Shown: in pieces, positions 1 through 7,779 of the stretch
How positions within the stretch are numbered: position 1 is the first letter of the stretch
Layout of the letters: each line of letters starts with the position of its first letter
Assembly: GCA_946185205.1 (NCBI GenBank)
Contig: CAMHIP010000004.1
Coordinates: 1-48,768 of the forward strand
Reading direction: 5' to 3'
From: an uncultured Bacteroidales bacterium
GTDB taxonomy: Bacteria; Bacteroidota; Bacteroidia; Bacteroidales; UBA932
DNA length: 48,768 bases
The notes under the pieces: model-generated
Database searches by the model: none
Seen by the model: the letters and a program-made list of their open reading frames with translations, nothing else
Told to the model about the DNA's origin: nothing
Program-made: the position numbers and the translations under genes

Positions 1-1302
1 CGTAGCGGCATCGCGCATCTCGGAGCCTGCGCGCAGCGGATTGGTCTCGTGGCACATCCAGACCTCCAGGCCCGGACGCTCGGGGATCATGTCGCCCATG
101 TGCATGGCGTCGCCGTGCTCCAGTTTGGTGGTGTAGAGGCCCGTGCCGTCGTCGTCGATGCAGCAGGAGCCGTAGACGATCTCGTCGCGGCCGTCGCCGT
201 CCACGTCGGCCACGCGCAGGTTGTGGTTACCCTGTCCGTCAAAGCCCCGGAGCGAGTCGTCGCTGTGCGAGTCGAAGAACCATCTGTTGGTCAGGGACTT
301 GCCGTCCCAGTCCCAGGCGGCGAGGGTGGCGCGGGTGTAGTAGCCGCGGCACATCACCACGCTCGGGTGCACGCCGTCCAGGTAGGCGACGCCGGCGAGG
401 TAGCGGTCGGAGCGGTTGGCGTTGCGGTCGCCCCAGGAGCCGTTCTCGCCGCGTCCCGGGATGTAGTCCACGGTGGCCATCGCGGCGCCGGTGCGGCCGT
501 TGAAGACGGTCAGGTACTCGTTGCCCTTCATGATGCGGCCGAGCGTGCGGCTGCTGTGCTCGCGGTAGTCGGCGTCCGGGTCGCCGATCACGCGGCCGGT
601 GCCGTCCACGGTGGCGTCGGAGGTCTTGCAGACCAGCTCCGCGCAGCCGTCCCCGTCGAGGTCATAGACGATGAACTGCGTGTAATGGGCGCCGGCGCGG
701 ATGTTGCGGCCGAGGTTGATGCGCCAGAGGCGCTCGCCGCTGAGCTTGAGACAGTCGATATAAACCTCGCCCGTGTAGCCGTTGTGGGCGTTGTCGTGGG
801 CGTTGGAGGGGTCCCATTTCAGGAAAATCTCGTATTCGCCGTCGCCGTCGACATCGCCCACCGAGCAGTCGTTGGGGGAGTAGGAGGCGCGCTCCCCGTT
901 GGGGGCCCAGCGGTCTTCGGGAATGTCCAGCGGGATGGGCAGGTAGCCGACGGGCGCGTCTTCGGGCAGGGTGAAGGCGCCGGCCTTGCCTTTGCCGGAG
1001 GCGGGCCTCACCTCATAGCGCGCCGCGGAGGCGCTGCTCTTGGCATCGACGAAATACGTCACGCCCGAGACGGGCTGCCGGTTGAGCTGCACGCCGTCCC
1101 GGAAGACGTTGAACTTGATCCCGGCGGGGTCTTCGCTGAGGTAGCGCCAGGTCACGAACACTTCGGCGGGGCTCTTGCGCACGGCGATCACGCCGCGCCC
1201 GAGGTCCTCCATCCGGAGTTTGCTGAAATCGTAGGCCGTCTGCGCCCCTGCGGACAGGAGCGACAGGAAGAGTACGAAAAGGGGGATGATTTTGGTTTTC
1301 AT
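1..1302 (-). CDS. Rhamnogalacturonan lyase, PL11 family (partial, C-terminus outside window)
   Basis: Secreted lyase that should cleave the rhamnogalacturonan I backbone by beta-elimination, leaving unsaturated galacturonate ends. The start is the ATG at 1300-1302, followed by a signal peptide (MKTKIIPLFV..., cleavage near SAGAQ). The visible 434 codons show the PL11 beta-propeller with repeated calcium-binding aspartate loops (DVDGDGEYE, DLDGDGCAE, DVDGDGRDE) and an Ig-like N-terminal part. About a third of a usual PL11 enzyme (roughly 600 residues) is missing because the window ends. It lies 11 bp after the GH2 gene on the same strand, so the two are probably one operon. Family assignment rests on the domain pattern and the pectin context; exo or endo action cannot be told. 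Confidence 0.9.
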   Translation of the reverse strand, partial: MKTKIIPLFVLFLSLLSAGAQTAYDFSKLRMEDLGRGVIAVRKSPAEVFVTWRYLSEDPAGIKFNVFRDGVQLNRQPVSGVTYFVDAKSSASAARYEVRPASGKGKAGAFTLPEDAPVGYLPIPLDIPEDRWAPNGERASYSPNDCSVGDVDGDGEYEIFLKWDPSNAHDNAHNGYTGEVYIDCLKLSGERLWRINLGRNIRAGAHYTQFIVYDLDGDGCAELVCKTSDATVDGTGRVIGDPDADYREHSSRTLGRIMKGNEYLTVFNGRTGAAMATVDYIPGRGENGSWGDRNANRSDRYLAGVAYLDGVHPSVVMCRGYYTRATLAAWDWDGKSLTNRWFFDSHSDDSLRGFDGQGNHNLRVADVDGDGRDEIVYGSCCIDDDGTGLYTTKLEHGDAMHMGDMIPERPGLEVWMCHETNPLRAGSEMRDAAT

Positions 1303-1313
1303 ATCACTGACGG

Positions 1314-4154
1314 TTAATTGAAATCGAACCAGACGTGGATGCGCAGGCCCTCGTCGCCGGACTTGATCCGGATGTTGCCGGGCTGGCTGTGCGGCCCCTG
1401 CTGGGGGATGCTCTTGAAACTCTTGATGGCCTGGATGTCCAGGAGCAGCGAGATGTCGCCCTCCGGCAGTTCGGGCAGCAGGCGCGCCGGCACCGTCACG
1501 TCGTCGGGGTTGAAGACCTTGACGAACAGGCCGTCAGTGGCACTGTAGAGTGTCAGCGGGTGGTCGCCCTCGAGGCGGGCCCAGTAGATGTTGCCGTGGT
1601 AGCCCTTGAACTCGGGATACTCCATCGGGCCCACGGTGCCGCGGCCCGTGATGGTCTCATTGTAAGCCTTGTGCCAGAGGTCGATATTGTGGCCGCGCTG
1701 CCGGTTCTTCCAGACGCGGTAGGGGCCGCGGCCGAACCACTGCATGCCGGTCACGCCCTCTTTCGGATAGTCGAAGGTGAAGCCGAGGTCCTTGATGTCG
1801 GTGTCCATGAAGCCGTCGTCGAAGCCGCCGCGCACGCCGCCGTTGTCGCGGTTGAGCAGCACGGCTTCCATGCCGAGCCGCCCGTCGCGGCCCAGGCGCC
1901 AGACGATGCTGTCCACGGCGCCGAGGTACTTGGCCACATAGACGGCGTCGTCGCCGTCCCGGCGGGAATAGCCGCCGGTGAAGCGCATCTTGATGCCCAC
2001 CGGGCGCATGTTTCCCAGGGGCAGGACCTGCCCGTCGCGGGTAATCTGCGCCAGTTCGCCCGTGGCCGCGTCGAAGGCCGCGCTGACGCCGCGGGCGCTC
2101 AGGACGTGGCGGCCGTCCCGCTCCGCAGCGATGGCGGGTGCGGCGGCGTGCGGCCGTTTCAGCGTGCCGCCGATGCCGTGCCGTGCCAGGTAGCCGGCGG
2201 CATAGCGGATGGGCCAGGTCCAGGTGCAGATGCTGCGGCCGTCCGCCGCGAAGGCCTCGAGCTCCAGCAGGTCCCCTTCGAAGAAGTCCGCCGGCAGCTC
2301 CATGTGCATCACACCGGTGCAGTCGCGCTCCAGGGCGGGCACGGGGATGCTGCCGCTGGCGGTGATCACCGAAGCGGCGCCTTCCGCCGGGGTGCCGATC
2401 CGCTTCACGCGGTACTGCATCGTGCACTCGTCCAGCCGGCTGAAGAGGAATTTGTTGGTCACGTAGAAGTCTCCGTTCCAGGACGGGGTGATGAAGAGCT
2501 TGCGGAACTGGATAGGCGCCCAGATGTCCCGGATGGCCCAGAAGCTGCCTTCCTTCTCCCGGTAGGGGCCCACGACGCCGTCATTGCCCATGTCGAAGCT
2601 GGTGTCCAGCGCGCCGCCGCGGTCCGTGCGGGCCACGGCCTCGTCCACGAAGGCCCAGATGAAGCCGCCGGCGAAGAGCGGATGTTCCGTCCAGCTGGCC
2701 CAGAAGTCCTCCAGGCCGGCGCCGCCGCCCTGGTCGGAGTTGGTGTGCATGAACTCCGTGGGCATGAAGACCTTGTAGCCGTTGGTGAAGCGGGCCACGC
2801 CCGTCAGGTAGGTGGGGTAGTGGTGCGTGTCCAGCTGGTCGAAATCGGCCCAGGGATGGATCACGTGGCGTTTCTGCGGGTCATGCTGCGCGAAGAGGGG
2901 GTCGAGGTGCGTGTTCCAGCCGCCTTCGTTGCCGTTGTCCCAGAGGATGACGCAGGGGTGATTGACGTCGCGGCGCACCATCTCGGCCACCAGGCCCGGG
3001 CCCACCTCGTCGTCATAGCGGCCGTGCCAGCCGGCCAGCTCGTCGAGGTAGAAGAGGCCCAGCGAGTCGCATACATCGAGGAAATGCACGTCCGGCGGGT
3101 AGTGCGAGCGGATGGCGTTCATGTTCATGTCCTTGATCAGCTGCGCGTCCGACAGGGAGATGGAGCGCGAGGAGCAGCGGCCGCCCTCCGGATGGAAAAC
3201 GTGGCGGTTCACGCCCTTGAGCACGACCTTGACGCCGTTGACATAGAGCCCGTCCTGCGGCCGGAAATCCACGGTGCGGAAGCCCGTGCGGCCCTCCGTC
3301 GCGTGCAGGACCTTCCCGGCGGGGGAGAGCAGCTCGATCCGGAGGGTGTAGAGGTGCGGGTGCTCGCAGTCCCAGGGGGCGATGCCGGACCATTGCAGCT
3401 CGTGGTGGAGTTTTCCGTCATTCCCGGCCTGACCGGGAATCTCCCGCACCTGCGCCGCCGCGGCAGGGGCGGTGAGCGGCGTGAGCGTATAGCGCAGCGA
3501 GGCGCCCGCCGGAGCGTTCTCCAGCTCCAGATCCACGCCCATGCTGCCGTCGGCGCGGGCATCCAGCGCATAGTGCGCGATGTGCTCGGGGGCCGTGGCG
3601 GTCAGATAGACCGGGCGGTTGATGCCGCCGAAATTCCACCAGTCGGCGTGGCGCTCGGCGTTGTTGACGGAGGCGTTCTCCGATTCCTTGCGCACCAGGA
3701 CGTCCAGCTGGTTGGCGGCACCGTATTTCAGGAGCCGGGAAATGTCATACGAGAAGCGGTAGAAGCCGCCGTGGTGCGCGGGGCCCGCGCTCTTCCCGTT
3801 GATGCGGACCTCGGCGTCGGTCATCACGCCCTCGAAGACGATCCGCACGTCCTTGCCCCGCCAGGAGGCGGGCACCTTGAAGCGGTGGCGGTACTCGCCG
3901 TACTCGTTGAGCGGACCCTGGCCGGGCCCGAAGCCGCGGCCGTAGTTGTATTCGCCGTAGCCCTGGAATTCCCATTGCGAGGGCACCTGGATGGTGCTCC
4001 AGCGGCCGCTGCCGCTCCCGGCGGAACAGCGGAACTGCCAGGTCACGGTGTCGTCCAGACCGGTGCCGGAAAGGTAGAGGGTCTGCGTCTGCTGCGCGGC
4101 GGCGGAAATGCCGCCGAGGCAGAGTGCGAGAAAGAGGAGGATGTGGTTGCGCAT
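1314..4154 (-). CDS. Glycoside hydrolase family 2, LacZ-type beta-galactosidase
   Basis: Probable periplasmic beta-galactosidase removing galactose side chains from rhamnogalacturonan. I chose the ATG at 4154 (946 aa) because it begins a clean signal peptide (MRNHILLFLA...SAAAQ); an upstream in-frame start would add a leader without signal character. Domain order is a sugar-binding jelly roll (about 35-190), Ig-like domain (190-300), TIM barrel (300-560) and a C-terminal Bgal_small_N-type domain (about 690-940). The likely acid/base is E410 in NGNEGG and the likely nucleophile E467 in PTEFMH. Residues 238-246 (EIPGQAGND) are encoded by a 28-bp palindromic repeat found elsewhere in the window, lying in the loop-rich Ig-like domain. 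It is the first gene of an operon with PL11. Confidence 0.9.
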   Translation of the reverse strand: MRNHILLFLALCLGGISAAAQQTQTLYLSGTGLDDTVTWQFRCSAGSGSGRWSTIQVPSQWEFQGYGEYNYGRGFGPGQGPLNEYGEYRHRFKVPASWRGKDVRIVFEGVMTDAEVRINGKSAGPAHHGGFYRFSYDISRLLKYGAANQLDVLVRKESENASVNNAERHADWWNFGGINRPVYLTATAPEHIAHYALDARADGSMGVDLELENAPAGASLRYTLTPLTAPAAAAQVREIPGQAGNDGKLHHELQWSGIAPWDCEHPHLYTLRIELLSPAGKVLHATEGRTGFRTVDFRPQDGLYVNGVKVVLKGVNRHVFHPEGGRCSSRSISLSDAQLIKDMNMNAIRSHYPPDVHFLDVCDSLGLFYLDELAGWHGRYDDEVGPGLVAEMVRRDVNHPCVILWDNGNEGGWNTHLDPLFAQHDPQKRHVIHPWADFDQLDTHHYPTYLTGVARFTNGYKVFMPTEFMHTNSDQGGGAGLEDFWASWTEHPLFAGGFIWAFVDEAVARTDRGGALDTSFDMGNDGVVGPYREKEGSFWAIRDIWAPIQFRKLFITPSWNGDFYVTNKFLFSRLDECTMQYRVKRIGTPAEGAASVITASGSIPVPALERDCTGVMHMELPADFFEGDLLELEAFAADGRSICTWTWPIRYAAGYLARHGIGGTLKRPHAAAPAIAAERDGRHVLSARGVSAAFDAATGELAQITRDGQVLPLGNMRPVGIKMRFTGGYSRRDGDDAVYVAKYLGAVDSIVWRLGRDGRLGMEAVLLNRDNGGVRGGFDDGFMDTDIKDLGFTFDYPKEGVTGMQWFGRGPYRVWKNRQRGHNIDLWHKAYNETITGRGTVGPMEYPEFKGYHGNIYWARLEGDHPLTLYSATDGLFVKVFNPDDVTVPARLLPELPEGDISLLLDIQAIKSFKSIPQQGPHSQPGNIRIKSGDEGLRIHVWFDFN
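3416..3443 (-). repeat. Palindromic element copy A, inside the GH2 coding sequence
   Basis: Read on the minus strand this is GAGATTCCCGGTCAGGCCGG followed by GAATGACG. It has an 8-bp inverted repeat (ATTCCCGG / CCGGGAAT) around a 5-nt loop. It starts exactly on codon 238 of the GH2 gene and reads as EIPGQAGND without breaking the frame. It matches the copy at 16496-16523 at 27 of 28 positions. Confidence 0.85.
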
Positions 4155-4193
4155 ATCGTTTGGTTGATCGGTATCGTGGCAATATAAGCAGGG

Positions 4194-4201
4194 TAAATAT
4201 A
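4194..4201 (-). promoter_or_regulatory. Weak -7 promoter candidate for the GH2-PL11 operon
   Basis: The minus strand reads TATATTTA, one base from the TAnnTTTG consensus, about 40 nt upstream of the GH2 start. No convincing -33 element is visible. The same octamer serves a much better-formed promoter in front of the other GH2 gene (10791-10798). Confidence 0.35.
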
Positions 4202-4207
4202 CGAATT

Positions 4208-4240
4208 TTTGCGGACAATCCACCGCTTTTTCCTATCTTG
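4208..4240 (+). promoter_or_regulatory. Promoter candidate for the first GH28 gene
   Basis: TTTG at 4208-4211 is followed after 22 nt by TATCTTG at 4234-4240, a near match to the Bacteroidota -33 / -7 pair. It lies 27 nt before the GH28 start in the 113-bp divergent gap with the GH2 gene. Confidence 0.4.
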
Positions 4241-4267
4241 CGGACACAATTGACAAACCCGTATCCT

Positions 4268-5689
4268 ATGTTGAACAATTTCAGACCTGTTCTGCTGGCG
4301 GCGCTTCTGACGGCGGCTGCCTGCTCGCCTTCCGGCACATCTTCCGATCCCTGGGCGGAGGCGGACCGCGTCCTCGCCTCCATGACGCAGGTGCATTTCC
4401 CCGACCGGGCCGTCAGCATCACCGATTTCGGCGCCGTGCCCGGCGACTCGCTGCAACTCGCCACGGAAGCCATCAACAACGCCATCCTCGCCGTGAACCA
4501 GGCGGGCGGCGGCACGGTCAACGTGCCCGACGGAACCTTCTGGACCGGCCCCGTCACCCTCAAGAGCAACGTCAACCTGCACCTCTCAGACGGCGCCGTG
4601 CTGAAATTCACCACGGACGTGAAACAGTATTTCCCGGCCGTGCCGTCCCGCTGGGAGGGCATCGACTGCAACAATACGCATCCGCTGATCTACGCCTACG
4701 GCGAGACCAACATCGCCCTCACGGGCGGCGGGACCATCGACGGCTGCGCCGCCCAGGACAACTGGTGGGGACGCGGCCGCGTCACGGAGCGCCGTCCCTG
4801 GCCGCTCGACCCGTCCGACCCCAAGTCCCCCATGATGGAAGGGTCCCGCGTGCGCCTGCTCGCCTGGGGCGAGAGCGGTGCGCCGATGTATGAGCGCACC
4901 TACACGGAGACCGACGGCCTGCGTCCGCAGACCCTCCATTTCAACCGCTGCACCACCGTCCTGATCGAGGGGGTGACCCTGCTCCGTTCGCCCTTCTGGG
5001 TCATCCATCCGCTGATGTGCAACGACCTGACGGTCAGGGGCGTGACGATCAACAACAACGGTCCCAACGGCGACGGCTGCGACCCGGAATCCTGCCGGAA
5101 CGTGCTCATCGAAGACTGCGTCTTCAACACGGGTGACGACTGCATCGCCATCAAGAGCGGGCGCAACGAGGACGGCCGCAAGTGGGGCATCCCTTCGGAA
5201 AACATCATCGTCCGCAATTGCCGGATGGCCAACGGCCACGGCGGCGTGGTGATCGGCTCCGAGATCTCCGGCGGCTACCGCAATCTCTGGGTGGAGAACT
5301 GCAAGATGGACTCCCCGAACCTGGACCGCGTGATCCGCATCAAGACCTCCACGGCCCGCGGCGGCGTCATCGAAGGCATCCACGTGCGCAATGTGGAGGT
5401 GGGGCAGTGCCGCGAGGCGGTCCTGCGCATCAACCTCAAGTATGAGCAGAACGAGATTGCGAAGCGCGGTTTCATCCCTGAAGTGCGCGACGTCACGCTG
5501 GAGCGGGTGACCTGCCGCAAATCGACTTACGGCGTACGTTTCGACGGCCTGGACGACGAGGTCCGGATCAACGACATCACCCTGCGCGACTGCGCCTTCG
5601 AGGGCGTAGAAAAAGACCCTGTCCTACAGAGCGGGCTCGTGGGCAGGGTCAGTTTCGAGAACAGCACCGTCAACGGACAGGCGCTGTAA
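4268..5689 (+). CDS. Glycoside hydrolase family 28 lipoprotein (polygalacturonase / rhamnogalacturonase type)
   Basis: Inverting hydrolase for galacturonate-containing chains. The ATG at 4268 (473 aa) gives a lipoprotein signal with the lipid-anchored cysteine at position 19 (LLTAAAC), so it is likely membrane-anchored. The right-handed beta-helix carries the GH28 set: D269 in the NGDG motif, the aspartate pair D290-D291 in GDDCIAIK, H324 in GHGG, and RIK at 357-359. All catalytic positions are intact, unlike the GH28 at 31394. It is transcribed alone, divergent from the GH2-PL11 operon, and its stop lies 3 bp from the PL22 stop on the other strand. Exo or endo mode and the exact linkage are not readable from sequence. 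Confidence 0.93.
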   Translation: MLNNFRPVLLAALLTAAACSPSGTSSDPWAEADRVLASMTQVHFPDRAVSITDFGAVPGDSLQLATEAINNAILAVNQAGGGTVNVPDGTFWTGPVTLKSNVNLHLSDGAVLKFTTDVKQYFPAVPSRWEGIDCNNTHPLIYAYGETNIALTGGGTIDGCAAQDNWWGRGRVTERRPWPLDPSDPKSPMMEGSRVRLLAWGESGAPMYERTYTETDGLRPQTLHFNRCTTVLIEGVTLLRSPFWVIHPLMCNDLTVRGVTINNNGPNGDGCDPESCRNVLIEDCVFNTGDDCIAIKSGRNEDGRKWGIPSENIIVRNCRMANGHGGVVIGSEISGGYRNLWVENCKMDSPNLDRVIRIKTSTARGGVIEGIHVRNVEVGQCREAVLRINLKYEQNEIAKRGFIPEVRDVTLERVTCRKSTYGVRFDGLDDEVRINDITLRDCAFEGVEKDPVLQSGLVGRVSFENSTVNGQAL

Positions 5690-5692
5690 CGG

Positions 5693-7063
5693 CTATTTCT
5701 TCTTGTTGTACTGCTGGAAGAGCGGCACCTTGGTCAGATCGACCAGGATGAGGTTGAGCCGCTTGGCGTCGGAGTAGTGTCCGCTCTGGAAGCAGAGCTT
5801 CGTGCCGTCCGGGCTGAAGAACGGCTGGGCGTGGTCCGGCTGCATCTTGAGGTCGGAAGCGATTTGGATGCGCAGGCCGTTGGCCACATTGACGATCCAG
5901 ACGCTGCCGCCGAAGGTGTCGCCCGTGGCCCACTGGTTGTCGCGGGTGGAGTTGCAGTGCCAGAAGCCGCGGCCGGTCAGCTGGGTGGTGCGGTCCTGGT
6001 CCAGTTCCACCTGGCCGATCACCTCCACGTCGTCGGTGCGCAGGTTGATGCGGAAGATGCCGCTGGCCTGCTTGCGGAGGCGGTCCTGCCAGCCTAACAC
6101 ATTGAAATACACATAGTCTTCGGTGCCGAAGGTCTCATGGGTGACCCAGTCGAGCGGGGTCTCCTTGTAGAGGGCCTTGTACTCGTTGGTGTTGGCGTCA
6201 CAGTACCACATGCGCTGGCCCGCGTCACCGCCGGTCTCGCAGCAGAAGAGGATTTCGTTGGGACGGAAGCGGCTGGCCTGGATGTGGCCGACGCGGAAGG
6301 GGACGTTGCGGATGAAGGAGACTTCGCCCGTCTTGAGGTTCATCTTCCTGAGGCCGCTCATGCCCTGGCCCACCTTGACGGGCTGGTCCTCGCGCGGCTT
6401 CTGGGCCACGCGGGACTGGATCTCCAGCTCCTCGGGGGTCGGCTCGACATCGCGGCTCACGGTGATGTAGGCCCAGTTGTCGTCGCTGCTCACGCACCAG
6501 CCGCCGGGACGGCCCATCTCCGGGGTGTTGGGGAAGGTGCCGATTTTCTTGAGGTAGTCGGCCATGTGGCGGGTCTTGTTCGGCTGCTTCCTGGCGTCGG
6601 CAAAGAGTTTGTCGAGGTCAATCACGCCCATCGTCCAGGCCGCGTCGGGACCGTTGCCTTCGCGGCTGCTGACATACAAGGTGTTGGCGGTGTTGCCGAG
6701 GAACACGGCGTTGGCGTTGCCCTCGGTGACCTGCATGATCTTGCCGGTGGCGACTTCGATCATGAAGTAGCGGGTCGGGGTGAAGCTGCGCTTGCTGCCG
6801 TCCGGCATCGTTCGTTCTTCACCCTGTTCGCCGGCGCGTTTGGAGGAGCGGAAGAGCAGGTACTTGCCGTCCGGGGTCCACATCGGGTCGGTCTGGTAGA
6901 TGTAGTGGTCGTCGCCGGCCGTGTCGGTCAGCACGTTGAGTTCGATCCCGGTGCCGGGATCCTTGACCTTGGTGGTCTCGGAGGCTTTCCACACGCCGAA
7001 CTGGGCGTAGGCGCTGCAGGTAGCGGCCAGCAGGAGGGCCGCTGCGAAGAGGGTTTTCTTCAT
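5693..7063 (-). CDS. Oligogalacturonate lyase, PL22 family
   Basis: Beta-propeller lyase predicted to split short (often unsaturated) oligogalacturonates into unsaturated monomers that feed the KDG branch. I chose the ATG at 7063 (456 aa), which opens a signal peptide (MKKTLFAAAL..., cleavage after SAYA), so this copy is exported, probably periplasmic; many enterobacterial homologues are cytoplasmic. The histidine-bearing segments expected of the family are visible: RVGHIQAS, VTHETFG, FWHCNST and PDHAQPFFSPDG. It starts 11 bp after the DUF6250-like gene and is the last gene of the GH2 / DUF6250 / PL22 operon. The longer open frame reaching to 7558 is an overlap with the upstream gene and was not used. 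Confidence 0.9.
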   Translation of the reverse strand: MKKTLFAAALLLAATCSAYAQFGVWKASETTKVKDPGTGIELNVLTDTAGDDHYIYQTDPMWTPDGKYLLFRSSKRAGEQGEERTMPDGSKRSFTPTRYFMIEVATGKIMQVTEGNANAVFLGNTANTLYVSSREGNGPDAAWTMGVIDLDKLFADARKQPNKTRHMADYLKKIGTFPNTPEMGRPGGWCVSSDDNWAYITVSRDVEPTPEELEIQSRVAQKPREDQPVKVGQGMSGLRKMNLKTGEVSFIRNVPFRVGHIQASRFRPNEILFCCETGGDAGQRMWYCDANTNEYKALYKETPLDWVTHETFGTEDYVYFNVLGWQDRLRKQASGIFRINLRTDDVEVIGQVELDQDRTTQLTGRGFWHCNSTRDNQWATGDTFGGSVWIVNVANGLRIQIASDLKMQPDHAQPFFSPDGTKLCFQSGHYSDAKRLNLILVDLTKVPLFQQYNKKK

Positions 7064-7074
7064 AAAACGGTTGA

Positions 7075-7776
7075 TTAATTGGAAGTTATGGTAAATTTTC
7101 TGAGTTGTGTGCGGGACAGGGTGGTGCGGAAACCGAACCAGCCGCGGCGGAGCGGCTCCGGGTCGGCGTAGTCGAAGAGTTTCTCCCCGTCGATCCAGTA
7201 CTCCGTGCGGCCGTCCTCCCGGCAGACCAGGCGGATGCGGTACCAGTGGTTGGGCTGCAGCAGGTGCGCCGGGTCGGTGTATTCCTGCAGCAGGGCCGGG
7301 TCGGGCATGCCGTTGTAGCGGCGGAAACGGGTGGTGCTGTTGTAGTTGCCGCCGTAGCCGACGTAGTAGAGCTGCAGCGTCGCGCAGTTGGCGAATTTGC
7401 CGCCGCGTTCCGCGCTCCGCGCGAAAATGTCCTCCGCGGCCGGGTCCGAAGCCATCCAGAAGCAGTTGAGGTCGCTCAGGCGGTCGCCTTCGCGCTCCTG
7501 CATCACGCGGGCCTCGTACTCGATGGTGCAGGGGGCCTCGACGGGCTTGCTGTACCACAGCGTCAGCCCCTTGGGCGCCGTGATCTCCACGCCTTCGCCC
7601 ACGAACTCCACCCGGCTGTCGGGTGATTCGGACTCGACGGTCCAGTAACTGTCGAATGCCTTGATGTTCAGCCCGTCCGGGTACTTCTCGTATCCGGAGA
7701 GCAGCCAGGCGATCCCGGCGCCGAGCAGCAGCACCAGCGCGCCGGAGACGATGCCGATCTGGGTACTCCGGTTCAT
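7075..7776 (-). CDS. DUF6250-like membrane-anchored lectin/glucanase-fold protein
   Basis: A 233-residue protein with one N-terminal membrane segment (about residues 8-27) followed by a compact beta-rich domain of the concanavalin-A-like type. Motifs include RLSDLNCFWMASDP, TTRFRRYNG, HWYRIRLV and GWFGFRTT, the pattern seen in DUF6250 proteins of Bacteroidota pectin loci. No catalytic activity can be assigned. It begins 3 bp after the GH2 stop and ends 11 bp before PL22, so it is in that operon. It could bind substrate at the periplasmic face of the inner membrane or be an enzyme of unknown type. The family name is recalled from the pattern, not confirmed. Confidence 0.7.
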   Translation of the reverse strand: MNRSTQIGIVSGALVLLLGAGIAWLLSGYEKYPDGLNIKAFDSYWTVESESPDSRVEFVGEGVEITAPKGLTLWYSKPVEAPCTIEYEARVMQEREGDRLSDLNCFWMASDPAAEDIFARSAERGGKFANCATLQLYYVGYGGNYNSTTRFRRYNGMPDPALLQEYTDPAHLLQPNHWYRIRLVCREDGRTEYWIDGEKLFDYADPEPLRRGWFGFRTTLSRTQLRKFTITSN

Positions 7777-7779
7777 GGC

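Noticed and set aside
7064-7558. N-terminal extension of the PL22 gene up to 7558
   Set aside because: It overlaps the DUF6250-like gene in another frame, and a canonical signal peptide begins at 7063.
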